From contig BSBK01001575.1 in assembly GCA_027943335.1 (NCBI GenBank), positions 690,646-754,645 of the forward strand: 64,000 nt of DNA, given 5' to 3'. The notes under the pieces are model-generated. The model ran no database searches. It saw only the letters and a list, made by a program, of their open reading frames with translations, and was not told where the DNA came from. This stretch comes from Chamaecyparis obtusa (Eukaryota; Streptophyta; Pinopsida; Cupressales; Cupressaceae). Shown here piece after piece: positions 23,235 through 34,696 of the stretch; position 1 is the stretch's first letter; the number at the start of each line of letters is the position of its first letter. Made by a program: the position numbers and the translations under genes.

Positions 23235-24570
23235 CTCTCGGCGCTGTTGAAAATACAAATGACAACGTTCTTGTTTGTTTTTCCCTTATATCCCGATGTG
23301 ATTTCGCGGAGGGTTACGGCGCTGTTGAAAACACAAATGAAAACACAAATCCCGTGTGTAATTGCCACTTGAAGGAGGACAGTCACTGTAAAGACAACAT
23401 GATAATGTACACTTACAGTGAGTGTACATTATCATGTTGTCTTTAGAGTGACTATCCTCATTTGTTGAAGAAGAAAAGCATTAATGTGGCTGAATAGCAA
23501 TACATTCAAGTGGCAATCACACAAGGGACAGTCACTGTGAGATGTCCTCATTTGTGACTGTCCTTATAGTGAGTGTACATTATCATGTTGTCTTTAGAGT
23601 GACTGTCCTCATTTGTTGAAGAAGAAAAGCATTAATGTGGTTCAATAGCAATACATTCAAGTGGAAATTACACAAGGGACAATCGATCACTGTCAGATGT
23701 CCTCATGTGTGACTATCCTTGTCACAAATGAGGACATCTCACAATGACTGTCCCTTGTGTAATTCAAGTGGCAATTACACAAGGGACAGTCACTGTGAGA
23801 TGTCCTCATTTGTGACTGTCCTTACAATGAGTGTACATTATCATGTTGTCTTTAGAGTGACTGTCCTCATTTGTTGAAGAAGAAAAGCATTAATGTGGTT
23901 CAATAGCAATACATTCAAGTGGCAATTACACAAGGGACAATCGATCACTGTGAGATGTCCTCATGTGTGACTATCCTTGTCACAAATGAGGACATCTCAC
24001 AATGACTGTCCCTTCTGTAATTGCCACTTGAATGAGGACAGTCACTGTAAAGACAACATGATAATGTACACATACAATGAGTGTACATTATCATGTTGTC
24101 TTTACAGTGGCTGCCCTCATGTTGTATATTCTTCTCTGTAGATGCTACTATGTGCTAGGGAACTTCTTAGAACTGTTGGTATATTCTTACAACTTGTTAC
24201 ACCTGGGATATTCTTCTCTGTAGATGCTATTGTGTGCCGTGGTCCAAACAGGCCCATAAATGTGGTTGAATAGCAATACATTCAAGTGGCAATTACACAA
24301 GGGACAGTCACTGTGAGATGTCCTCATGTGTGACTGTCCTTGTCACAAATGAGGACAGCTCACAGTGACTGTCCCTTGTGTAATTGCCACTTGAAGGAAA
24401 AAAGCATTAATGTGGTTCAATAGCAATGTATTCAAGTGGAAATTACACAAGGGATAATCACTTTGAGATTTCCTCATTTGTGACTATCCTTACAGTGAGT
24501 GTACATTATCATGTTGTCTTTACAGTGACTGTCCTCATTTGTTGAAGGAAAAAAGCATTAATGTGGTTCA
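23235..24570. repeat. Right cluster of palindromic modules, mirror of the left cluster
   Basis: It begins with an inverted fragment of the subterminal block (TCTCTCGGCGCTGTTGAAAA, 23235-23340). Repeated modules in the orientation opposite to the left cluster follow (GTGTACATTATCATGTTGTC, ATTAATGTGGTTCAATAGCA, AATTACACAAGGGACAGTCA). One inverted copy of the 130-bp side element lies at 24120-24255. Left and right clusters could pair over long distance. Confidence 0.85.
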
Positions 24571-24574
24571 ATAG

Positions 24575-25538
24575 TGATGCAGAGTAGTCAGGGCTTTTAG
24601 AATATACAAATATACATCCTTAACTCTCATTCCACCAAGGAAGAAGGAATTCCAATGGTTGAAACGTGAGTTAAGGTCTTTACATCAGTCAAACCCTGAA
24701 AATGAGGGTTTGTAAACAATGCATAGAAAATTTGAAATAACTTAGATATAAAACAAAGAGAATCAATCAAACCAACTTCCAAAGCATCAGATGTCACTAT
24801 TACAACTTCCAGGAAAATTTTATCATCCAACCACCATCCGTACAGCTGTACAGAGTTCATTTTTCACCAGAAATGCACTAAAACAGGGTTATTTTTATTT
24901 TTTATGAAAGCAAAATGATTACAATACTAGTTCTCTATCTGTCTTCGACCATTTGAAGCCTAAAATAGGCTCTCCAAACGTTGGTTCAACCATCTAGGTG
25001 GTTAGAAAAGTTTATCCAACAAATGTCAACTTTGCTAAGCAACTTTTAAAGTTGCATTACAACTTTGCAAACAACTTTGCCGAGAAGGTTAAAAATGTGT
25101 TGTGAAACTTTAGGAACCTTATTAAAGTTATTTTGGACCTTCAAACTTCTTAACAACATCTAAAAGACACCTAATAAACACTTACTATGCTCATTTCATC
25201 CAAGGACTCAAAAGATGCCCAAGGTTTATAAGTCACCAAGGGGTCTTGTGTCCAACAAGTGGATGTTTATAAGGAGATAAAATCAATCCTTAATATTTAT
25301 TACAAACCAAGAAAACATCTAAAACTCATATTCTAATTTATTGTCATTCAAAAAGACTCTGATTTGTCATTCAAAAAGACTCTGATTTGTCAATCAAAAG
25401 GACCTTTCACCAGTCAATCCTTCAAAGCTCCAAGGTGAAAATCTTATGTTCCAATTGATAGGATTTGACTCCTTGGCTTCATGGCAACTTCCTTCAATCA
25501 TGGTGTCTTTGGCTTGCATTAGGGATGCCCCTGCATCA
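24575..25538. mobile_element. Solo LTR (964 bp) nested in the CACTA element
   Basis: The insert begins TGATGCAG and ends CTGCATCA, an exact 8-bp inverted terminus of TG...CA type. It splits the module word GGTTCAATAGCAAT, and the 5 bases AATAG stand directly on both sides (24570-24574 and 25539-25543). No gag/pol is present. This is a solo LTR of a different family from the one at 8342. Confidence 0.88.
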
Positions 25539-25543
25539 AATAG

Positions 25544-26755
25544 CAATGCATTCAAGTGGCAATTACACAAGGGACAGTACATGCCCATTAAAGTTGGTGT
25601 TTTGTTATCCAGCATGACAATGGAGACAACATACTCTGTGTCAATTTTACTAATCAAATTTCCCTCCGCCAGGCAAAGCAACAATCTGGGTATGATAAGG
25701 TGAAATTTTGTAGTCCTTTTGGGTATGATAACAGTTCCAGTTTCCAATAAGATGGTTCATTTTTATAATCTAGCTTCAATTTCTCTTGTGAAAATCTTTT
25801 TTTCATTTTATGGGTGGTAAAATATAATTATTATGCTAGAGGTGTGTACTTATGGATGATAATTAAACAAAATGATAAGATTTAAGACTCTTGTTTTTTT
25901 TTTAAATAGCAATTTAAGTTTCCTTCTATTATAAATTACTGTTTTTCTATTTTTTAATGTATCTTTCCAGATCTTTTATATCAATTTTATTTATGAAATA
26001 TAAATATATTAATAATGTTTTAGTGTTTTTAGGATTAGTTTATATCAATTCTATGTATCATCATTCGTCATTCAATTGTCAGTATTATTAATTTAGACTG
26101 TGCAATTGTAGAACTACTCGAATATGGGTTGGATGGATACTCAAGCAGGGGAACCCTCCTCAAATATCTCAAGCAGTGAACTTGGAAAAATGTGTCCTGA
26201 AGGAACCCTTTCCATCAGAGAGATAAAAGTACAAACAAGTAAAAGAAGCAGGCTCTGCAAATATGTTTTTGAGAAGAAAAATGATAGATTATTCGAGTAT
26301 GGTTCATGAGGTATATCTAAAAAGACATTTTTTTTCTTATTATAATAAAAGAGGAAGTTGTGAATGTCAAAGTTGAGTGAAACAAAAATTATTTTCATCA
26401 AATTTTGTTAGGCTTGCTTTTGGGAATAGTTTCTTACAATATTGCTATTAAGATTTTTATTGTGTAGTTTTTAGATTAGGTTTATAAAATTATATTTCAT
26501 GAGTAGTGATTCATATTAATCAATTAACGATACTTTTGGAAGGTATTTTCAATGTGTCAAATTTTGATATTTTTACAAGAATTAGATTGTGTAATTTTTT
26601 TAATTAAAGTCATTGACTCATATTTCATAAATAATAGTTCTCATGAATCCATCTCTTATAAGATTGAATAGTCTATTTAGGAAGTATTTCTGATAGTATG
26701 TCAAATTATGATATTACTATTACCATTAGATTGCATGGCTTTGAAGTCAACCTCG
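25544..26755. other. Internal CACTA sequence with captured gene-like pieces
   Basis: After a 40-bp module remnant the sequence is unique. Part of it (25583-25740) is open on minus (KIDTEYVVSIVMLDNKTPTL) and may be a gene piece of unknown origin. The rest, apart from the exon at 26113-26309, is AT-rich and looks intronic. Confidence 0.4.
26113..26309 (+). pseudogene. Captured exon of an unidentified gene
   Basis: An exon-like piece follows a TTGTAG acceptor and ends TCATGAG before GTATATC. It encodes GWMDTQAGEPSSN, then CPEGTLSIREIKVQTSKRSR, then LCKYVFEKKNDRLFEYGS and a stop. Composition and splice-like borders suggest a host-gene exon carried in the transposon. The parent is not recognised. 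Confidence 0.4.
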
Positions 26756-27432
26756 TTGACCCATATTCTTCTCTGTAGATGCTACTATGTGCTAGGGAAC
26801 TTCTTATAACTGTTGGTATATTCTTACAACTTGTTACACCTGGGATATTCTTCTCTGTAGATGCTACTATGTGCCGCGGTCCAAACGGGCCCATAAATGT
26901 GGTTGAATAGCAATACATTCAAGTGGCAATTACACAAGGGACAGTCACTGTGAGATGTCCTCATGTGTGACTGTCCTTGTCACAAATGAGGACATCTCAC
27001 AATGACTGTCCCTTGTGTAATTTCCACTTGAATGAGGACAGTCACTGTAAAGACAACATGATAATGTACACATACAATGAGTGTACATTATCATGTTGTC
27101 TTTACAGTGGCTGCCCTCATGTTGTATATTCTTCTCTGTAGATGCTACTACGTGCTAGGGAACTTCTTAGAACTGTTGGTATATTCTTACAACTTGTTAC
27201 ACCTGGGATATTCTTCTCTGTAGATGCTACTGTGTGCTGTGGTCCAAACGGGCCCATAAATGTGGTTGAATAGCAATACATTCAAGTGGCAATTACACAA
27301 GGGACAGTCACTGTGAGATGTCCTCATGTGTGACTATCCTTGTCACAAATGAGGACATCTCACAGTGACTGTCCCTTGTGTAATTGCCACTTGAATGAGG
27401 ACAGTCACTGTAAAGACAACATGATAATGTAC
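26756..27432. repeat. Palindromic modules with two inverted side elements
   Basis: Two inverted copies of the 130-bp side element (26760-26893 and 27121-27256) alternate with CAAGGGACAGTCACTGTGAG modules. This arrangement is the reverse complement of 11310-11930, so the element is symmetrical here. Confidence 0.85.
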
Positions 27433-27755
27433 ACAAGTACCGTGAAGGTAGTTGCAAGTTACGGCTGTTTCATTGCATACCTGAAACAATGAAGATGTTA
27501 CGGTCCACAAAATGTTTGTGCTTGAAAGATGAACAAATAAAATTAAACTTCTAAATAACCAAAGCCGCTAACAATAAATTCAACACAGATATGTCCTCAT
27601 TTCTGGGTATTTTAGCTCTGTAACAGCTGAATACCAGATTACATAATAATGACAAAAGAAAAATAAACCCAACGTACTCAAAAATTGTAGCTGTGATTTC
27701 GCGGAGGGAATCTCTCTCGGCACTGTTGAAAATACAAATGACAACGTTTCTCTAC
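27433..27755 (-). repeat. Right long subterminal block, inverted copy
   Basis: Reversed, this segment matches 5100-5690 over the words CCGCTAACAATAAATTCAAC, CATTTCTGGGTATTTTAGCT and GATTTCGCGGAGGGAATCTC. It places a long inverted repeat inside the CACTA termini, well beyond the short 17-bp TIR. Confidence 0.88.
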
Positions 27756-28087
27756 ATTATCATGTTGCCTTTACAGTGACTATCCCTTGTGTAATTGCCA
27801 CTTGAAGGAGGACAGTCACTGTAAAGACAACATGATAATGTACACTTACAGCCCGTGTACATTATCATGTTGTCTTTAGAGTGACTATCCTCATTTGTTG
27901 AAGAAGAAAAGCTTTAATGTGGCTGAAAGCAATACATTCAAGTGGAAATTACACAAGGGACAGTCACTGTGAGATGTCCTCATTTGTGACTATCCTTACA
28001 GTGAGTGTACATTATCATGTTGTCTTTATAGTGAGTGTCCTCATTTGTTGAAGGAAAAAAGCATTAATGTGGTTCATTAGCAATGTA
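27756..28087. repeat. Palindromic modules
   Basis: Further modules of the same family (ATGTTGTCTTTAGAGTGACT, ATTAATGTGGTTCATTAGCA) fill the space between the inverted subterminal block and the captured TSO1-like piece. Confidence 0.8.
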
Positions 28088-28338
28088 TTCCCAGCATCTG
28101 TACCTGCATCTCTCTTATATACTACAAGTTGCTTGCCATCAGAAATTGCAGTTCCCTCACGTGACATTGATGGTGAAGTGTTCTTTTCAAAACCATCATC
28201 TGTGGTTACCAATGCTCCTGTTTTAGGCAATAAGTTTGTTGCATTCCATGAGCCATTGGTCAAGTTTCTTCTACGAGCTTCTGATGCCTCAAAATCTAAG
28301 CAACGCCTACGCATGCCTCGTTGTGGTTGATTATCATT
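28088..28338 (-). pseudogene. Captured fragment resembling a TSO1-like CXC-domain (CPP family) protein
   Basis: On minus, an exon begins after the acceptor TGTACAG (28339-28345) and reads QNDQPQRGMRRRCLDFEASE, then ARRRNLTNGSWNATN and a Ser/Thr-rich stretch. The signature RGMRRRCLDFE is characteristic of TSO1-like CXC proteins of plants, where it lies upstream of the CXC domains. No CXC domain is present here. The piece ends abruptly at a palindromic module. It is a transduplicated fragment, probably non-functional. Identification rests on my memory of the motif. Confidence 0.5.
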
Positions 28339-28560
28339 CTGTACATGAATTATAATGAGTAATCAGTTTTGGGCCTTGGAATCTTGTATGTAACATGCAC
28401 AGGCATTTCATGGCTAAATGAATCTATTTTAAAAGCATCAACTTTTCTTACATGATGCTGGATACATAAGTAGAACAAGCGTATATCAAATTGGAAGCAA
28501 TCAGAACTCCACAATGACATATTATTTAGAGTACTCTTCAGTTTAAGTAATAATGCATAT
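28339..28560 (-). other. Possible intron or upstream part of the captured TSO1-like fragment
   Basis: Unique sequence continues beyond the captured exon on minus and ends where palindromic modules begin. A short open frame (IPRPKTDYS, HEMPVHVTYK) may be chance. No other element is seen. Confidence 0.35.
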
Positions 28561-29030
28561 ATTGACACTGTAAAGACAACATGATAATGTACACTCACTG
28601 TAAAGACAACATGATAATGTACACTCACTGTAAGGACAGTCACAAATGAGGACATCTCACAGTGACTGTCCCTAGTGTAATTGCCACTTGAATGTATTGC
28701 TATTCAGCCACATTAATGCTTTTCTTCTTCAACAAATGAGGATAGTCACTGTAAAGACAACATGATAATGTACACTCACAGTGAGTGTACATTATCATGT
28801 TGTCTTTACAGTGACTATCCTCATTTGTTGAAGAAGAAAATCATTAATGTGGCTGAATAGCAATACATTCAAGTGGCAATTACACAAGGGACAGTCACTG
28901 TGAGATGTCCTCATTTGTGACTATCCTTACAGTGAGTGTACATTATCATGTTGTCTTTACAGTGGCTGTCCTCATTTGTTGAAAGAAAAAAGCATTAATG
29001 TGGTTCATTAGCAATGTATTAAATAATTTA
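28561..29030. repeat. Outermost right palindromic modules
   Basis: A head-to-head pair of modules meets at the hairpin TGTACACTCACAGTGAGTGTACA (about 28771). Each arm includes GACAACATGATAATGTACAC and the AACAAATGAGGATAGTCACT segment. Confidence 0.85.
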
Positions 29031-29039
29031 TTTTTTTTT

Positions 29040-29335
29040 AATCCACCCACGGGCGTCGCAATTGCGACGGCAACCCGTCGTAATGCGATGCAGGCGCCCG
29101 TCGCAATTGCTTGGGAGGCTCGTCGCGATTGTGACGGCCCTCCGAAGCCATGCGACGGGGGGGTGACGCCCATGCCACTAACAAATCTTAGTCACATTGC
29201 GACGGGATATGTGTCGCAATTGCGACGGCTACCCATATACGTCGCAATTTGCGACTAAAAAATAGCGATGTCTATGGGTGTTGCTATTGCGACACATAGC
29301 TGTCGCAATTGCGACACATAGCCATCGCAAAATGC
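29040..29335 (-). promoter_or_regulatory. Right subterminal transposase-binding-like palindromes
   Basis: A GC-rich stretch with at least eight GTCGCAATTGCGAC-type words or halves (CGTCGCAATTGCGACGG, TGTCGCAATTGCGACACA). It corresponds to the left subterminal sites but holds more copies. The role as binding sites for the second CACTA protein is inferred from En/Spm. Confidence 0.65.
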
Positions 29336-29352
29336 CCCCAAATGTATTAGTG
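29336..29352 (-). repeat. Right terminal inverted repeat of the CACTA element
   Basis: This is the exact reverse complement of the left 17-bp terminus, ending TAGTG. The triplet after it, ACA (29353-29355), matches the triplet before the left end. Confidence 0.95.
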
Positions 29353-29355
29353 ACA

Positions 29356-32300
29356 TCTTATATGTTTATATGTGATGGTTTTCTTCCTTGAATTAATGAT
29401 GCGGCATTGAGGTTTTGCAAGTGGAAGGACCATGGAAATGTTCAGGGAAACCACATTGAATGCATGTGCTAATAGTAAAGCCAAGGCCTCGTCTATTGAA
29501 GAGACCAGGGCCTCGTTGTGAAGTGTTTTATTTGTAACCGTAATGTGAATGTATGTGTAGGAATGTTAAGTGTTGTAATATTGTGGACATACCTTAATTG
29601 TGATGTTAATTATGTGAGTGTCACTTAACACTAGATTTGTATGTTAACTAAGGTATGTCATGTGGTTGGAGTGTGAGTGCAAGTTTTAGAAGCTTCTTCG
29701 GGGGGGGAAATCCAAAATGCATCCACTTGTCATAGGACCCCAAAGTGAAGTCACATCTTACTTTTTCTTGCATACACTTAACCATGGTTTTTGGAGGGTT
29801 AAATGGGACCCTAGGGGGTAGTTTCATGCTTTTTGAGGTAGCCCATTCCATTTAGCCATGGGTTAGGGGTATTTTTAGCAGGTTAGGAGCCCAATATTGA
29901 CTTTTTGACCCCTTCAAAAGTGCCTTTTTGAATTTGAGCGAAAATGCAAGTTTGAATGTGGTCCAAGATTGTCCTCTCTTAATTTTGGACCAATCTTAGG
30001 TTTCCACTTCCATGGAACACCTTTTTGGGTGTAAGGGGTTGTGTAAGACTTTGGGAAGACCAACCAATGGCATGGGGTTCCATCTTCCTAGGATTTTGGG
30101 GATTAAGTTGGAGGCCATTTTAGAGGGGACTTGAGGAAACAATGGGTTTGTTCACCCACTCTCTACCTTTAGAGACCACTAAACTTGAACAAGGAAAAAG
30201 CTAGGGATAGAAGAAGGAAAAGGCACAAAACTTCACCATTTTTGCATTGGATCATAGGTTGGAGGATCTTGCCCTTCATCTCACTCTTTGTTGTAGTAGA
30301 ATCTTGTAGTGGTAGTAATTTGTTAAGTGTTTTAGCTCCCCATGGTTGGTCATGGTGAGAGCATGAAATGGTATTTGTGTTTTCTTTTGTGATATGATTT
30401 TGGGTTGTTTACTCTTGGCTCAATCACCCTTGGGAGGGAAGAGAAACCAAGAGGGGGTGTGGGGATGGAGGCAACTCCATGTGCAGAGTCTCCTCCATGT
30501 GTGGGGAAGGATGAGCTTGGGTGTGTTGTCCCCAAGTAGCCTTTGCATTTTTAGCCCAAGGGGCATTTTTGGGGGGCATAAGGAGGGATTTGGCCTTGTG
30601 TGCCATTGATATGAGATACATTGTTATTGTGGTCCATGTGTGGCCCTTGATATTGTTTATTGTGGTCCATGTGTGGCCTTATTTTGGCATTAGCTTCTCC
30701 ATGGGTTGCCCACCCTCACCCCATTAAAGGATCAGGTTAGATCCTATGATTTATCCTTGAGGGAATTTGGGTTTTTGTGGAATGTAAGTATGTTTTGTGT
30801 GAGTGTTTGAATGTGCCCCATTCTTTGTGGTTTCCCCTAGCTCGGGGGTGGCCTCTTAGAGGCCTAGGCTGGGAGGTGAGCTCCCATGGTCTTCCTTGAA
30901 AATGGTTATATTGCAGGAAATTGGAGCATTGAAGCCTTCTTGGTAAAGTTAGGACTCTTGAAGGATTTGAAGATGTACTCATATTTGAGTTGTAATACTT
31001 TTGGTTTTGTGATTATTGTTTTTGTAAGGAAATATGGAATCCTCTTGAGCACAATGTTATTGTTATTGTGTTTGTATTGGAGACAACTCTCCAAGTCATG
31101 TATTGTAATAGGTGTTGATGAGCTTGAAAGAGTTGTATTGTGTTTAAGATTTCTTTCATTATCAATTTGTTGAAGGTTATCAACTTGCTATTGTTAATGA
31201 ATAATTTGTTATTATGAAAAAGATAAGTTTATTTCATTACATGATATTGGTATAAATAGCTTATGATGAAAGAGTAGAATAGATTTCCTTCATTTCTAAA
31301 TGGTATTTACAATGTATTGCAAAAGAGAAGGCTATTGGAATGAAAAGAGAGTTCTCATAACGATATCAATCTTGTTTTAGGATCAATGTATGTAGATGTA
31401 TTTGATTCAAGTGATAAATCAATCCCTACTTTTCATCTTTCACCCTTGCAAATAATCTATTTACATCTCATGTTAAACTGATTGAGAAATCAATAATTCA
31501 GTTGCATATATGAGTGATAAACATTATAGCTTTAAAACATTTTATAGAAAACTTTAAGGAAATCAACTTTATTCTCTTTATCATACTAAAACATCCTATT
31601 AAATCAAGTGAATAGAGGAGAAATAAGTGGCATTATAATCTAGTCTCAAACAAGTTAAAAGAAAAACAAAGGAAGAAAAAAATTGGAAATGGAGACCTAC
31701 AGATCTCTGGAATTTGTATGGGAAAATTTCCCATACAAATTCCATTGCCACAGTCAATATTATATTTTAAAAAATCTGCCAACTTATATTCAAAACTAAT
31801 AAAATAATAGTGAATGACCACACTTCCATTGCTCTCCCAAAAAGAGTGGCGCAGAAGATGGGAAGGGCCTGACTTGGCAATTAATATCCTTGTTTTTAAT
31901 TGGCCTTTGCACCTTCATCCATTGTACTTGACTAAGACTGCATTTATCATAAAGTTTATTTGACATGTCTTTTTATCCCTAGCCCCTACGTGAGTTGTCC
32001 TTATGCAAGTTGATTGGACTATTTTTCTTCTTTGCTAAGTCATCTTTCAACTACCCTTTATCTTATGACAAGTCTCTTGTCCCTTTGGCTGAGAGAGTTT
32101 CCACCTTGGACCATGCGCTCAACATCTCCATCACCTTGGATACTTGCGCTAGCTTTCTTTGGGATAGTCTTAAACTATGGTCAAGGCAAAGTCCTTAGGA
32201 ATTTTTGGTGGGCCCCCCTAACTTACCCTTCTTTAAGCAAACTCCCCTCTCCTTTGAAGCTTGTGCAGGCCTTTGGGGGCTGAATTAATTCTTGTTTTAT

Positions 32301-33160
32301 GGGACATGTGTTTAGGGTGTTTGGTTAGGAATGGATAGTAGGCGTTTTGGGTAGGGAGCTAGGATGTTAGTTTAGGTAGTTACTTTTTGATATTTTGTTC
32401 ATTGTTTTAATTATTTATTTATTTATTCAATTAGTATGGTTTATTATTATTTGTTATTAATATATATTATTCAATTGCAATTATTAATTTCATATATTAT
32501 TAATCAATATTTTATGATTTGTTAATTAGTTAATATTTATATTAATTAATCAATATATTATAATAAATAATTAATTAACATTTTTTTAAAAAAATTATAA
32601 CCATTTATTAGATGGAATTGTTAATTAGGAGTTATTATAACTTAACATGTTTTGGTTTAATATAAATTACCTTTATAATTTTTAATAAATAAATTTGATA
32701 TTAGCTTATGCATATCGCAATCGATGACCAATATTAATAAGAACATTATTTAAAGAATATTATAGGAAATGTTCTTATACTCTAAATAATCTATGTCGAT
32801 ATTAAATCAATGAATCATTCGTTAAATTCAATTAACAAAACCTCCTAATTTTGAAACCCACTTGGTATCTTTAATAAAATAAATTATGAAAATTAGACCT
32901 TCCTAGATTGTAATCTAGTTGTAGCTAGTAGGGTGACCTAATCACGAATAGTTTAATTTTAGTTAATTCTTTGCAAAGGGTCACTCTAATAACACAAATA
33001 GTGATCTGTTAACCTATTAGGAATCCTTGGATAGACCTCATTGGCATCATCAAATGCTTATCGAGAATTGTTCATCCTAACCCCTTTGAAACTCAGTTAC
33101 AACTTCACCACCTTAATTGAATACTTATCAACTAGTATCCTTTTGGAAACCAACGTTGGT
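29356..33160. other. Intergenic flank between the CACTA and Tat-like elements
   Basis: I find no convincing gene. A long imperfect inverted repeat lies at about 29585-29660 (GACATACCTTAATT ... AACTAAGGTATGTC). The stretch 29690-31200 is relatively GC-rich, non-repetitive and unspliced-looking, perhaps an old LTR or noncoding retroelement body; its short ORFs overlap in several frames, as chance ORFs do. 32400-32760 is extremely AT-rich. Confidence 0.5.
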
Positions 33161-33165
33161 AAAGG

Positions 33166-34682
33166 TGTAGACTATGATTTTGAACCTGTTACCTGTCTTG
33201 AAAGGCTGAAACATTCAAACATTAGACTAATCTAACATGTTCATGAACTAAAAATAGCATAAGACATGAAAACAAAACCAAAGCCACCTGAAGATTGTTG
33301 CTAAAAACAAGTGCTATAGAGCAAATGTTTGATTTGCTTCAATTAGAGGGATGTGGGTGTGCTCTCAAATGCATGGAGAGGGATTTATGGTGATGCACAA
33401 ATGATGAGAAAAGCTTGAAATATGAACTAAGATTAATCCATTAAGCTATTCTAAGATGTGTTAGAAAACATGAAAAACATGAAGAAATCTAACAATTAAG
33501 ATGTATGCTAAGATGATCTAGCTAAAAATGCTCATGATAACAATGCAATAAATGATAAAAACTAAGCTAATAATTTTCTCTTGGAAGGAGGAGTATTTAT
33601 AGGATTTCCTAAGGGCTTGGGTTAGGAGGATAGGTTAGAGTTTGGGGTAAGGTTAGGGGTTGAGTCAAGGGGATAAGGATGAAGACTTTCTAGAAGAGTC
33701 TAGGCTTTGGATGAGGATGAAGACTTTCTAGAAGAGTCTAGGCTTTCTAAGGATAAATATGGAATTTAGGAGATAAATAAAGATTTATTTATCTCAAAAG
33801 CTTTAATGAGTTTGAGGCTCATTAGGGGAAGGGTTATCTCCTTGTGACAAGTGTCATAAGGGGATTGGGTTGAAAGATGGGAGGAATGTGCATAATTTGA
33901 GAAATGTGCCTAAGGTCAAAGGGTGTAAGAAAGGGTTGAGGGGCTTCTTAAATGCACCATAAATGTATGTAAGAGGGATAAGGAGGCCTTAAATGCCTTT
34001 AATGCATGTAAGAGAAGCCTCTAAAAGTTTTTTGACTTTGGGTCAAGCTTAGGAGTTGGCTAACCTTGTTTAGGGAATGTGACAAGGTTAGGGGGAGGAT
34101 TAGGATTAGGATTAGGGGATTTTAGGATTAGGATGGGTGAAGAGGTTGGGTTGAGAAGTTTCTAGAAGAGTCTAGAGTTTTCTTAGGTTTTATGGAATAA
34201 ATGTTTTATTCATTCCAAAGGCTTTTTGTTTTGGGAATATTTATTAAAATATATTTAATAAATATGAAAATTAAATATTTAATCTTAATTAAATATTTTG
34301 AGTTGAGATTAGGGTTAGAAAGGATGGGATTAGCCTTTTAATCAAAATTAAAGAAGGATTAGAAGATTTTGGAAGAGGTTAGTGGTCTCAAGGAAATTGG
34401 CCAATTTTTGGTCAAAAAATAAATTAATTATTTATTTTGGGATTTTTGGTCAATTTATTAATTAAATAATTAATAAATAAGGAGAATAATGTTTAAATAA
34501 GATTTAAACATTTTTGGGAGGGATTTCTTAATTAAATGTTTTTAATTAAGATAAAGGGATTTAATGACATAAAAATAAATAAATTAATTAAATAATTAAT
34601 TAATTAACAAATGATGATGTCATCAGGGATTTTTCAAAAAATAAAAATACTTTATTTTCTAAAAGATTTTTAGGTGTCTACA
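33166..34682 (-). repeat. LTR (3' LTR in element orientation)
   Basis: This 1517-bp repeat has inverted 7-bp ends (TGTAGAC/GTCTACA) and is the same length as its partner at 41749. Inside is a short tandem duplication (GATGAAGACTTTCTAGAAGA, about 33680-33745) present in both LTRs. Confidence 0.95.
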
Positions 34683-34696
34683 TTTTGCCCCTCTTT
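34683..34696 (-). other. Polypurine tract
   Basis: Read on minus it is AAAGAGGGGCAAAA, abutting the LTR start TGTAGACA. This purine run is where plus-strand DNA synthesis is primed, and it closely resembles the polypurine tract of plant Tat/Ogre elements. Confidence 0.85.

Larger units (their letters stand above)
4638..29352 (+). mobile_element. Complete giant CACTA (En/Spm-type) DNA transposon, about 24.7 kb
   Basis: The left end reads CACTAATACATTTGGGG and the right end is its exact reverse complement, CCCCAAATGTATTAGTG. Both ends are followed inward by imperfectly matching GTCGCAATTGCGAC-type sequence. The 3 bases outside each end are ACA (4635-4637 and 29353-29355), the 3-bp target duplication expected of CACTA elements. 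The core encodes a TNP2-type transposase, a SET-domain protein and a second CACTA-type protein, all on plus. Long blocks near the left end (4772-5660, 10930-11300) recur inverted near the right end (27433-27750). Two solo LTRs and captured gene pieces enlarge it. TIR, duplication and transposase family all agree, so the boundaries are secure. Confidence 0.95.

Noticed and set aside
25394..25747. 117-codon minus ORF
   Set aside because: It crosses the border of the solo LTR and a palindromic module, so it is not one ancestral gene.
34090..34130. TTAGGATTAGGATTAGG-like words suggesting telomeric repeats
   Set aside because: Only a few imperfect copies inside both LTRs; not TTTAGGG arrays and explained by the LTR sequence.
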